From Pelagibius litoralis (lineage in GTDB: Bacteria; Pseudomonadota; Alphaproteobacteria; Kiloniellales; Kiloniellaceae), in the NCBI RefSeq assembly GCF_011683915.1, contig NZ_JAAQPH010000026.1, forward strand, positions 1-64,000: a DNA stretch of 64,000 nucleotides, read 5' to 3'. The notes beneath the pieces were generated by a model that did no database searches, was not told the origin of the DNA, and saw only the letters and a list, made by a program, of their open reading frames with translations. Of the stretch, positions 43,824 to 51,204 are shown piece by piece. A program made the translations under genes and the position numbers. How positions within the stretch are numbered: the stretch's first letter is position 1; the number at the start of each line of letters is the position of its first letter.

Positions 43824-44957
43824 TTAGCTGCCGCCGCCGATTTCCGGCGTGCTGACAGTGATGGACAGGTTGTTGCCCACGGCCGTAGCGACCGAAGACA
43901 CCAGCGGACGCTCCAACGCACCAAGGTTGGTGTAGTTGTTGACCTCTACACCATAAGGCTGGGCGCCGAAGCAATCGAACTCACAAAAGTTCGTACCCAC
44001 CTGCGACAGCGCCGAAGTGTTGGCATAGGCGAACTGGGTGATGTCGCCCATGACCACGGCGTCGTCGGCGACCTTGGCCTCGACGGTGATCGCCTTGTTG
44101 TTGGCAACCGCCGTCGCGGCACTGTCAACCGAGGCGTTGAGGATGTCGTCCACCTTTGACACGGCAGAGATCTCAGCCGGCTCGATCACGTTGAAGAGCG
44201 CAGCCAGGGTCAGCAACGCTGCCGCATCGTGGAACTCGTTCCGGTTGTTGCCGAAGTCCGCGCCGTCCTCGATCGACGCGAGGCTGATACCGTCGCCGCC
44301 CGGCCCGATCGGCACCGGCGTCGGGCTCGGATCGTCGCCGAACTCGCCGGTGTTGAAGACATACTGGCCTTCGTGGATCTCGACCATGACATCGCTGTCG
44401 ATGCTGACGTTGTTGGCGATGGCCGTTGCGGTGCTGACCACCTCGGGCAACTCGGTCAGGGCATCGAAGGAGCCGGTCGGCTCGATCTCGATGTTCTCAA
44501 CCGGGATGTCCTCAAAGGTCATGACCACGTCCAGATCGTCCGTGCCCTCGTCGAGAGTGCCGGAGACATCGGAGGAGCTTCCCATCAGGTCGCCGCCCAG
44601 ATCGGCAACACCGGCCACGGTGCTGGGATCGGTCTCGTCGTCGGTCATGCCGTCCAGGGTGACCGTGAAGTCGACCGTGCCGGCACCGACGCCGCCGCCT
44701 TCGTTCGGTTGGTTGTTGTAGACGCCGTTCACGTAGGATTCGGCCGTCACGTCGCCGATGTAGATCTGCAGATCTTCCAGCAGTACCAGACCGACGGGAT
44801 CGATATCGACATCGATGTCGACATCCTTGGTCACATGCTCGATGACTTCCAGATCCCAGTGCCAGTCGACCTGATCGAAGGCCGCCGCCGGGGATACGGC
44901 AAGGCCAAGGGCGGCCACCGCAGCTCCACAGAGCAGTACAGACTTATTCGCTTTCAT
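43824..44957 (-). CDS. Secreted HfaD-like surface protein with ATAxxNN repeats
   Basis: The 377-residue protein has a cleavable signal peptide (ending SPAAA at residue 26). The mature part is acidic and beta-rich. Three copies of S-x-ATA(V/I)-x-NN-x-(S/A)-I occur at residues 174-187, 278-291 and 354-367, the last near the C-terminus. AAGGAGATAGAAG precedes the ATG, which overlaps the end of the CsgG/HfaB gene by 14 bases. Position after a CsgG-family pore and the repeats suggest an extracellular adhesin exported by that pore, like HfaD in the Caulobacter holdfast anchor. It has no other recognisable domain. Confidence 0.65.
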   Translation of the reverse strand: MKANKSVLLCGAAVAALGLAVSPAAAFDQVDWHWDLEVIEHVTKDVDIDVDIDPVGLVLLEDLQIYIGDVTAESYVNGVYNNQPNEGGGVGAGTVDFTVTLDGMTDDETDPSTVAGVADLGGDLMGSSSDVSGTLDEGTDDLDVVMTFEDIPVENIEIEPTGSFDALTELPEVVSTATAIANNVSIDSDVMVEIHEGQYVFNTGEFGDDPSPTPVPIGPGGDGISLASIEDGADFGNNRNEFHDAAALLTLAALFNVIEPAEISAVSKVDDILNASVDSAATAVANNKAITVEAKVADDAVVMGDITQFAYANTSALSQVGTNFCEFDCFGAQPYGVEVNNYTNLGALERPLVSSVATAVGNNLSITVSTPEIGGGS

Positions 44958-45774
44958 CTTCTATCTCCTTTAAGTATCCAGCGAAGTGATCGGTCTCCAC
45001 GAGATCGCAGCCTTGGATCGCGGGCAGACCCAGAAAGTCCGTCATAAGAAGGTAGACACCCATCTCCACGACGGATCTGACGCCGAGTTGCAACGGCTCG
45101 TTGCGAATCATTCCAGCGTCAAATTCAATGAGGGTATTACCGAAGAAGCGGAAGACGTTGGCCTCCACTTCGAAGCCGTAAATCTGCTTCTGCAGCGAGG
45201 TTGCATAGGCAACCGAGAAGTTGCGCGCGTTGACCACACGCAGGTCCAGCGCCACGTTGATCACAACCGTGCGCCCGCCGCCGCCAATACCGTTGACGAA
45301 GAGCCGGGCACCGCCGGAGGTAATGTTGTAGTTCAGCTCGGTCAGCGCACCGACGACGATGAAGTCGCTGGCGGGAAGCTCATACTCCGACAATCCGCGA
45401 CCGAGACGGCCCTGCTCGGAGAGCTTCATCTCCGCCAGGGGAATCCGCAGATCGAGCCGCTCGATCAACCGCGCCTTGCGGGTTTTCCAGAGCGCGGAGA
45501 TGACCATCTCCGACACGCCCTGACTGAGGGCGTGGCCGTTGTCGTCATAGTTCACCTGCCCGGTCTTGTCGGCGACCTCACCGACCGAGAACACCGGCAG
45601 GTTGGCGCCTTCAGATTGGGCCAGGCCCGAGAGGCACTGGCTATAAGGCGTGTGGTTGCTGGTAACCGGAAAACTGAAGACCGGCGCCACACCGGTATCC
45701 GGAAACGGTGGGCCGGCACAGGCACTAAGCGCCATCGCGGCCGAAACTACGTAGGCGCAAGCTTTTGCTCGCAT
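44944..45774 (-). CDS. hfaB: CsgG/HfaB-family outer membrane secretion lipoprotein
   Basis: The 276-residue protein (282 from a second ATG at 45792 after GGAGA) has a type II signal peptide with lipobox LSAC (Cys19). Family features are LPVFSVGEVADKTGQ, VSEMVISALWKTRKARLIERLDL, EYELPASDFIVVGALTELNYNI, GGGGRTVVINVALDLRVVNARNF and SLQKQIYGFEVEANVFRFFG, closely following CsgG/HfaB. These proteins form a nonameric outer-membrane channel for unfolded curlin-like or holdfast-anchor subunits. It is the first gene of the three-gene minus-strand operon and is divergent from a LuxR-type regulator. Confidence 0.8.
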   Translation of the reverse strand: MRAKACAYVVSAAMALSACAGPPFPDTGVAPVFSFPVTSNHTPYSQCLSGLAQSEGANLPVFSVGEVADKTGQVNYDDNGHALSQGVSEMVISALWKTRKARLIERLDLRIPLAEMKLSEQGRLGRGLSEYELPASDFIVVGALTELNYNITSGGARLFVNGIGGGGRTVVINVALDLRVVNARNFSVAYATSLQKQIYGFEVEANVFRFFGNTLIEFDAGMIRNEPLQLGVRSVVEMGVYLLMTDFLGLPAIQGCDLVETDHFAGYLKEIEDESE

Positions 45775-46103
45775 GATCCATCCCCTATGCATCGATCTGT
45801 CTCCATCAATCCGGCGGCAATACATTTCGCCCGGAACCAATGGTTGGAGATGGTACGAGAATTATTTAATGAATAAAGAGAGCGAAGGAGTATTTTAAAA
45901 TAAACAAGCATTAATACTTTCACAAATAGGTAACTACATAGATATAAGTCACCTCAGTATTACCACCCTATACGAAAGTATTACTATGCCTGCGCGAAAG
46001 ATTGTGAGAAAGCCCCGTGCTAGTCTCTCGGAAATCGTGGCGCAACAGCCGCCGGAACGGCCCGAACCGGGCCATTACAGGTCACTCTGGAGGTTCACCC
46101 ATC
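45775..46103. promoter_or_regulatory. AT-rich divergent control region of the CsgG/HfaB locus
   Basis: The region is distinctly AT-rich between 45840 and 45990. AGTATTAC occurs twice in direct orientation at 45956-45963 and 45977-45984, 21 bases start to start (two helical turns). The hexamer AGTATT also occurs at 45889 and, inverted, at 45913-45918. A further GTATTAC lies at 46863, upstream of the next secreted-protein gene. These are candidate binding sites for the LuxR-type regulators. Clear -35/-10 pairs were not assigned. Confidence 0.5.
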
Positions 46104-46850
46104 ATGTACGACCGCAACACTCAGCCGCCAGGCCCGCAGGCAGAGACTGATCACCGCCGCTGCGCTTTGTTGGCGTCGGGGATCGATACCGCACCCCTTT
46201 TGGATGCCCTGCGGCGGGTGCCGAACACCCGCATCGGCGACATCTGCATCTTTCCCGCCAACGGGCTCGGCGAGCCGGAGGCCGACTATCTGATCCTGGC
46301 GGTAGAGGACGGCAGCCGGCTGGGGCGCCTCGAACAACAGATCGACCGCTGGTCGGGCGAGAAAACCCGCGTGCTGCTGGCGGTTCCGGAATCGAAATGC
46401 GCCTTTCTGGGCGACCTGGCCCAGCGCGCCGATGGCCTGATCCTTCTCGACGCGGGCCTGGACTACCTCGAGGAAAGTCTCAGCCTCGCGCGCGAAGGCT
46501 ATTCGGTCATGCCGGCCCCGCGCGACGGCGGTTCCGGAACCTATTGCCACCTCGATATGCTCTGCCGCCTCAACGACAGCGAGCAGGCCATCCTCAAACT
46601 GTTGGCCATCGGCGACAGCAACCGCAGCATCGCCGAGCAGTTGAACGAGAGCGAGACAAGGGTGAAGTCGCTGGTGCGCGCGATCCTGGTGAAACTGGAA
46701 TGCCGCAACCGGACAGAAGCCGCGGTCCTGGCGGCGACAGTCCTGCTGCCGCTGCAGGAAAGTCTGCACAAGAATGATGCCGGCGACGGTAAGGGACCGA
46801 CGTCTACCCCCAATGGAACACCGACCAAGGGGTCTGACGACTGGCCCTGA
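46104..46850 (+). CDS. LuxR-family regulator with degenerate receiver domain
   Basis: The protein has 248 residues from the ATG at 46104 (GGAGG 10 bases upstream). The N-terminal half has the length and strand/helix order of a receiver domain but no phosphoacceptor aspartate at the expected strand end (YLILAVEDGSR). The C-terminal LuxR-type helix-turn-helix is at about residues 155-215 (LNDSEQAILKLLAIGDSNRSIAEQLNESETRVKSLVRAILVKL). This resembles CsgD- and VpsT-type biofilm regulators that do not depend on phosphorylation. It is divergent from the hfaB operon. Confidence 0.8.
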   Translation: MYDRNTQPPGPQAETDHRRCALLASGIDTAPLLDALRRVPNTRIGDICIFPANGLGEPEADYLILAVEDGSRLGRLEQQIDRWSGEKTRVLLAVPESKCAFLGDLAQRADGLILLDAGLDYLEESLSLAREGYSVMPAPRDGGSGTYCHLDMLCRLNDSEQAILKLLAIGDSNRSIAEQLNESETRVKSLVRAILVKLECRNRTEAAVLAATVLLPLQESLHKNDAGDGKGPTSTPNGTPTKGSDDWP

Positions 46851-47009
46851 GGCTATATGGGGGTATTACCTCTTCTTGCGCATTGAAACCAACGGCCATT
46901 CCCCGAAAGTGATAAGTTACACGCCCTAGCTGCGGCAGGTTTGCTCTTTGGACCGGCACCCCGCCTGGACGCCTTGGCGTAACTCTTCGCTCACTATCGG
47001 AGTTCCGGA

Positions 47010-47582
47010 ATGGCACATCATCATCAGTCCCGCACCTCTTCCAAACGGCCGGCAAGTCGTTTTGTCCGCTATGGCTTCGGCGCCCTTGTTGCCGTTGTTG
47101 CAGCGGCCGGCGCCGCACCGGAGGCCGAGGCGCAGTGGAACAATAAACCCTTTTCGTTCGGCGGTGGCGGTGCCGGCATGAGTTTCGCCGGCCGTCAGGC
47201 AATCCTGCAGCAGGAAATCCTGGGACTGACGCCCGACAATCTGCGGCGCGGATCGAACGGCGCCCTGGTCGATGTTTCGGAGGGACCGGGATCGACCGCT
47301 ATCGTCAACGCGCAGGCCGCTGCGTTTCTGCCGGGCGCCGCCGGCCGCGGCAGCAGCTTTCGTCGCAGCCCTGCCGATGGTGCGGGCGTTTTCAATCCCT
47401 TCTTCGCACCGAAGGGCGGCGGCGGGTCTTCGACGCCCAGCTTCCTGACAAGCCTGAAAACCTCGGCCACCATCGCCTCTTGGACAAACATGGTGACGGC
47501 GGGTTCCAGCAGGGGCGCGGTCGTGATTTATCCGGGAAGCGGCAGCTCGATCGATGCCTGGACCGCTCAAGTCGGCGGTTAG
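47010..47582 (+). CDS. Secreted protein sharing the mature N-terminus of the HfaA-like subunit
   Basis: The 190-residue protein has a signal peptide (residues 1-41) after a His/Ser-rich head, cleaved after EAEA. The mature protein begins QWNNKPFSFGGGGAGMSF. Compared with QMNEQPWGFSARSGGSMA of the 43282-43722 product, it keeps Gln, Asn, Pro, an aromatic, Phe, a Gly pair and Met in the same order. The rest is rich in Gly, Ser and Ala with no cysteine. Both LuxR-type genes flank it. It may be a third substrate of the CsgG/HfaB pore, which is inference. No known family recognised. Confidence 0.65.
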   Translation: MAHHHQSRTSSKRPASRFVRYGFGALVAVVAAAGAAPEAEAQWNNKPFSFGGGGAGMSFAGRQAILQQEILGLTPDNLRRGSNGALVDVSEGPGSTAIVNAQAAAFLPGAAGRGSSFRRSPADGAGVFNPFFAPKGGGGSSTPSFLTSLKTSATIASWTNMVTAGSSRGAVVIYPGSGSSIDAWTAQVGG

Positions 47583-47645
47583 CTGCAACGGCTGAATTCG
47601 GCAGCGGGTAGGCGCGAAGGAAGTATCCGAAAATCCAGGAAGCCG

Positions 47646-47673
47646 ACGGTCAGCCGCTTTGAGGGCCGACCGC
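47646..47673. terminator. Hairpin between the secreted-protein and LuxR genes
   Basis: CGGTCAGCC and GGCCGACCG pair with one mismatch across a loop of about 8 bases, between two convergent genes. There is no T-run, so this is only a possible terminator. Confidence 0.35.
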
Positions 47674-47749
47674 CGGTGGATAGGGAAGCGTCACGACCAG
47701 CAATCCCAGCGAGGCTGCAGGCCGGCCCGGAGAGCCAGAGACCAATCAA

Positions 47750-48475
47750 TCAGCCGGTCAGCTGTGAAAGGGCTGGCGCCCCGTTGGAAGCGGGAAACAT
47801 AGGATCGGCCCCACCCCCGAAAGGGAGACCCGGGGCCATTCCATGATTGAGCGCCCAGATTGCCGCTTGAGTCCTGTTGCCCGCCTTGATCTTACGCAGC
47901 AGGCTTTTCATATGCACCTTGACCGTCGCCTCGGTGATGTGGAGACGGTTTGCGATGACTTTGTTGGCATCGCCGTAAACCAGGCAGCGCAGGATCTCCT
48001 GCTCGCGATCGGAAAGACCATATTCCTCAATGCGCGCGTTGCCGACCGGTGCGACGCCGACGGCGCCGTTGATCAAGGCGGTTGCCAGATCCGTCGGCAT
48101 CACCTTCTGACCCATCATGGCCAGCTTCAAGGAATGGATCAGCGCTTCGAGCGAAATGTCCTTCAGCAGAAAGGCATCGGCCCCGGCGTTCAGGCAGGCG
48201 GCCAGAGTCCTCGGGTCCCGCTCATCGGTCAGAACGACAATCGGCGTGTCAGGCAGGGCGTCCTGCAAGTGGCGGAGGTCTTCGACCAGCAGCGAGACAT
48301 CGCCGCGCAACTCAATGAGGATCAGTTGCAGCTCATCCGGCTCAACGGCCTCATTGATCGCAGAGACGCTGGCCACTTCATGGCAAACGTTGAAGGAACT
48401 CCCTCTCAGCAGGCTTTTCAGCCCTTCGAGGAACAGGCGGTTTCGCCCTACGAGTAGCGTATTGACTTCAGACAT
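47750..48475 (-). CDS. NarL/CsgD-type LuxR-family regulator with atypical receiver
   Basis: The 241-residue protein starts from the ATG at 48475 after GGGAGAG. Receiver domain residues 1-120: the acidic pair near the N-terminus is replaced (TLLVGRN) and the phosphoacceptor position is Glu55 (LILIELRG), while Thr83 and Lys105 are kept. A Glu there can mimic the phosphorylated state. The C-terminal LuxR helix-turn-helix (LSDREQEILRCLVYGDANKVIANRLHITEATVKVHMKSLLRKI) is complete. It resembles CsgD. It is the second such regulator in this locus and is convergent with the secreted-protein gene. Confidence 0.85.
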   Translation of the reverse strand: MSEVNTLLVGRNRLFLEGLKSLLRGSSFNVCHEVASVSAINEAVEPDELQLILIELRGDVSLLVEDLRHLQDALPDTPIVVLTDERDPRTLAACLNAGADAFLLKDISLEALIHSLKLAMMGQKVMPTDLATALINGAVGVAPVGNARIEEYGLSDREQEILRCLVYGDANKVIANRLHITEATVKVHMKSLLRKIKAGNRTQAAIWALNHGMAPGLPFGGGADPMFPASNGAPALSQLTG

Positions 48476-48676
48476 AACGGTGCTCTCCCTTCCCTTTCGC
48501 CCACCAACCCCTCGGCTAGACAAAAAAGTCTCCCCGGTCCATCGGCTCCGCCTCCACGACGGATGGGACCAACGTCCGTTAACAAAGAAGGTAAAGCTCA
48601 TACAGGGAAGGGTCTGTGAGGATTACCACAGAAGGGGGAACTGTAATTTCATCCAATCATAACAATGATTTAGAAG

Positions 48677-48705
48677 ATTACAGCGCTATTACAGCACTAT
48701 TAAAG
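48677..48705. repeat. 11-base tandem direct repeat at the end of the NicO gene
   Basis: ATTACAGCGCT (48677-48687) and ATTACAGCACT (48688-48698) are followed by ATTAAAG (48699-48705), an 11-base period close to one helical turn. It includes the TAA stop of the minus-strand transporter gene and lies about 200 bases upstream of the LuxR gene start. Confidence 0.6.
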
Positions 48706-49710
48706 AGGGCCTGTAGCCCGCAGCGACACGATAAAAAGCCCGCTGCCGAGAAGGATCAACAGTACCGCGCCGCCGAAACCAAGCAGTTGATAGAAGGTCT
48801 CGACCCAGCGGACTCTCCCGCCCATAACCGTGACCGCCAGACGCTTTGACCAGAGCGTGAGCAAGGCAAGCGCGGAAACCGTCATCGCCGTTCCAAGCGA
48901 CATGGCGGCTGTCGCGGCAATGCCCGCCAGAAGAACGCCCTGGGCCAGGGCAAACAGCAACACCAATACCGCACCGCTGCAGGGCCGCAGGCCGACGGCG
49001 GCGACGACTCCCCAACCCGCGGACAGGAAACCCCGGCGCGACAGCAGCGCCGGGTCCGGCGCATGATTGTGTCCGCATTGGGCAGGGTCATGGCCGTGAT
49101 CATGACCTTCCGTCTCTTCACCGGTCCCCTTGGCACCCCGCCAGGACCGCAGCAGCGACCACAGGAGCCATAGGCCCACCAGGGCGACCAGCGCATAGCT
49201 TGCGCTTTCCAGCAGACCCACCGAAGCGGTCACCCGCAATCCGCTCATATCGAGCAGCACCGCCAGCAGGCCGACCAGGACGACGGCTGTGAGGCCCTGG
49301 AGAAACGACGCCAGAAAAGCCAGGACAATGCCGCGCCTGACCACAGACTCATTGGCCAGCAGATAGGTGGAGATCACCGCCTTGCCGTGCCCTGGGCCGA
49401 CCGCATGGAAGACCCCGTAGAGAAAACTCAGGGCAACCAGGAAGAGCGCCGCCTCGCCCGCGGCATCACCCTTAAGGGCACGGACGGCACCGGCCAGGCG
49501 GCGGTGCAGGTCGCCCTGCATCTGGTGGACGTACAGCAGAAGGGTCTGCCAGGGGCCGGCGGATGCCGGTTGGCCGGCCGCGGCTTCCGGCGGCGGTACC
49601 AGCGGCGTCTGTGCCGCCGCCTGCGGGCCGCCCCAAAGCACACAAAAGACCAGCAGCAACACGGCGCAAAGGCCGGCCTGTCTTGGAATCCAACGAAAGG
49701 CTGGCGTCAT
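48700..49710 (-). CDS. NicO/RcnA-type nickel/cobalt (divalent metal) transporter
   Basis: The 336-residue membrane protein has a signal-like first segment, about six further membrane segments and the family motif HAVGPGHGKAVISTYLLAN. A cytoplasmic His-rich loop (GHDHGHDPAQCGHNH) is typical of RcnA-like exporters and nickel permeases. GLRPCSGAVLVLLFAL is the second conserved block. The ATG at 49710 overlaps the stop of the DUF1007 gene (ATGA). Earlier in-frame starts overlap that gene and are unlikely. The pairing with DUF1007 is common and suggests an uptake or export pair for Ni, Co or Zn. Confidence 0.85.
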   Translation of the reverse strand: MTPAFRWIPRQAGLCAVLLLVFCVLWGGPQAAAQTPLVPPPEAAAGQPASAGPWQTLLLYVHQMQGDLHRRLAGAVRALKGDAAGEAALFLVALSFLYGVFHAVGPGHGKAVISTYLLANESVVRRGIVLAFLASFLQGLTAVVLVGLLAVLLDMSGLRVTASVGLLESASYALVALVGLWLLWSLLRSWRGAKGTGEETEGHDHGHDPAQCGHNHAPDPALLSRRGFLSAGWGVVAAVGLRPCSGAVLVLLFALAQGVLLAGIAATAAMSLGTAMTVSALALLTLWSKRLAVTVMGGRVRWVETFYQLLGFGGAVLLILLGSGLFIVSLRATGPL

Positions 49711-50387
49711 TGAATAACCGCTGGGCTGGCGCAGCTGAGCGTTGCGCGGGAAGCGAACCGGGCCGCAATGCTCTGGCCTCCGGCATCGAAAATATCGGTG
49801 TCGGCTAGATTGAGGGTTTCGGTGTCTGCGCCCCTGGTCAGGCGCAGCGCGCACCCCTCCGGCGCGCCATCGGAGAGTATGACGGGCGTCTCCCGCCCAG
49901 GCTCAATCGAGATGTAGAAGCTGGGATCGTAGCTGGAAAAGGAGAACTGCGCGGTACGCGGATCGACAGGCACGCTCAGGGGCAACACAAAGCGCAGACT
50001 GAGGATGCCGTCGTCAAACCGGGAACTGTAATCGCGGACCTTCTCATAGGCCGCATCGACACCGTCCACCTTGACGTATGTGAAGTAGCGATAGCTCTCC
50101 AAGGACGTCACGTTCAGTTCGGCAAGCGGCCTCAGTTCGGCCTCGTCCAACTTCCCGTCCGCGTTCTTGTCCAGATCCTCTACCGCAAAGAGGCTGTAGA
50201 ACTCGTCAAAATGCCACTCGACCTCAAGGGCGGTGACATGGTGATTGTCATCAAAGATCAGGCGGACCACGGAATCGATCCAGACATGAGGGTGCGCCAC
50301 CGAGCGATTCGCCGTTAAAGACAGCATCACGAAAACCGCCAGGGCAGCGCCTAAAACTCTTTTCCACCGCGCAGATCGCTGCGTCAT
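49707..50387 (-). CDS. DUF1007 periplasmic protein with EF-hand-like loop
   Basis: The protein has 226 residues from the ATG at 50387 (GGAGA 9 bases upstream). The signal peptide ends near SVAHPHVWID. The HPHVWID start of the mature part is the family hallmark and may bind metal. Residues ~76-90 read DLDKNADGKLDEAEL, a canonical EF-hand calcium loop. DUF1007 proteins are annotated as periplasmic parts of metal transport systems and usually precede a NicO-type transporter, as here. Translation is coupled to that gene. Confidence 0.85.
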   Translation of the reverse strand: MTQRSARWKRVLGAALAVFVMLSLTANRSVAHPHVWIDSVVRLIFDDNHHVTALEVEWHFDEFYSLFAVEDLDKNADGKLDEAELRPLAELNVTSLESYRYFTYVKVDGVDAAYEKVRDYSSRFDDGILSLRFVLPLSVPVDPRTAQFSFSSYDPSFYISIEPGRETPVILSDGAPEGCALRLTRGADTETLNLADTDIFDAGGQSIAARFASRATLSCASPAVIQ

Positions 50388-50502
50388 CTCGACTTTCTCC
50401 AAGATATTGGCCAGCTTAGCCTGGGTCCGACGCCGGAGAAAGTCTGTCGCACAACGGCCCTAACGACGGGTTAACGGATCTTCGCGAAGCCGCGCCAAGC
50501 GA

Positions 50503-51204
50503 TCAACACTCATGCCCCAGGCGTCGCCCGGCGTCCAGTATCCAGGCCGCTCTGAGATGAAAAGCTGTCCAGAGTGCTATGCCGACGAACTTGCTGCCAT
50601 CCTCCAGCACCCAGGGCCAGGTTCCCTCTACCTGGTCCGTCAGCTTGGCGACGTCGGCGGCCACGCTGACGCCCAGCAGTGCGACCGCAAGCAGCGGCGC
50701 AAAGACCCCGATGTGGCTCAGAACACCGCGAAAAGCCCCGATGTAACAAAAAGCCGAAATGCCATAAACGACAAACAAGGCAATGTCGCCATGGGCCATG
50801 CGCAGCTTCAGGTTTTCGTGAACCATGAAGAGGTCGTCGAACAGCAGCACGGCCGAGAAACCGGCCACAGCGAAGAGAAAAAGACTGCGGCGCCGGGAAT
50901 CGCGGTCGCGCATCAGCCGCAAGCCGACAAAGGCACAAACGGCTGCCGTCGTGCACCAAAGCAAGGCGCCGAGGTTGGAGAGAAACCCAAGATGAGGGGC
51001 CGACTTCTTCCCCATGATCGCGAGCGGATCGCGCGTCAGGTCGGGAAAAGGCACACGTGTCTGCAGGGCCAGCAGTGCCACCAGCAGCACGGCGCCAACA
51101 AAGACCGCAGCGACGATCAGCGCCGTCGTTGCCGTCGCCGACAAGCCGTGGTCTTCGCCGAGCGCAGCTTCACCCCGGGGACCACGCAGAGGGAAAAGGG
51201 ACAC
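50503..51204 (-). CDS. Polytopic membrane protein, same family as 24877-25689
   Basis: The 233-residue protein starts from the GTG at 51204 with AGGAG 5 bases upstream. It has about six hydrophobic segments. LLFDDLFMVHENLKL and WVLEDGSKFVGIALW match the motifs of the protein at 24877-25689 (SLDEIAMIHEWL, IEESLEYAGVLLF) in order and spacing. The overall plan and the helix containing the DE/DD-x4-HE motif are the same. Function unknown; buried acidic and His residues suggest metal or proton chemistry. It is 115 bases upstream of the DUF1007 gene on the same strand. Confidence 0.7.
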   Translation of the reverse strand: MSLFPLRGPRGEAALGEDHGLSATATTALIVAAVFVGAVLLVALLALQTRVPFPDLTRDPLAIMGKKSAPHLGFLSNLGALLWCTTAAVCAFVGLRLMRDRDSRRRSLFLFAVAGFSAVLLFDDLFMVHENLKLRMAHGDIALFVVYGISAFCYIGAFRGVLSHIGVFAPLLAVALLGVSVAADVAKLTDQVEGTWPWVLEDGSKFVGIALWTAFHLRAAWILDAGRRLGHEC

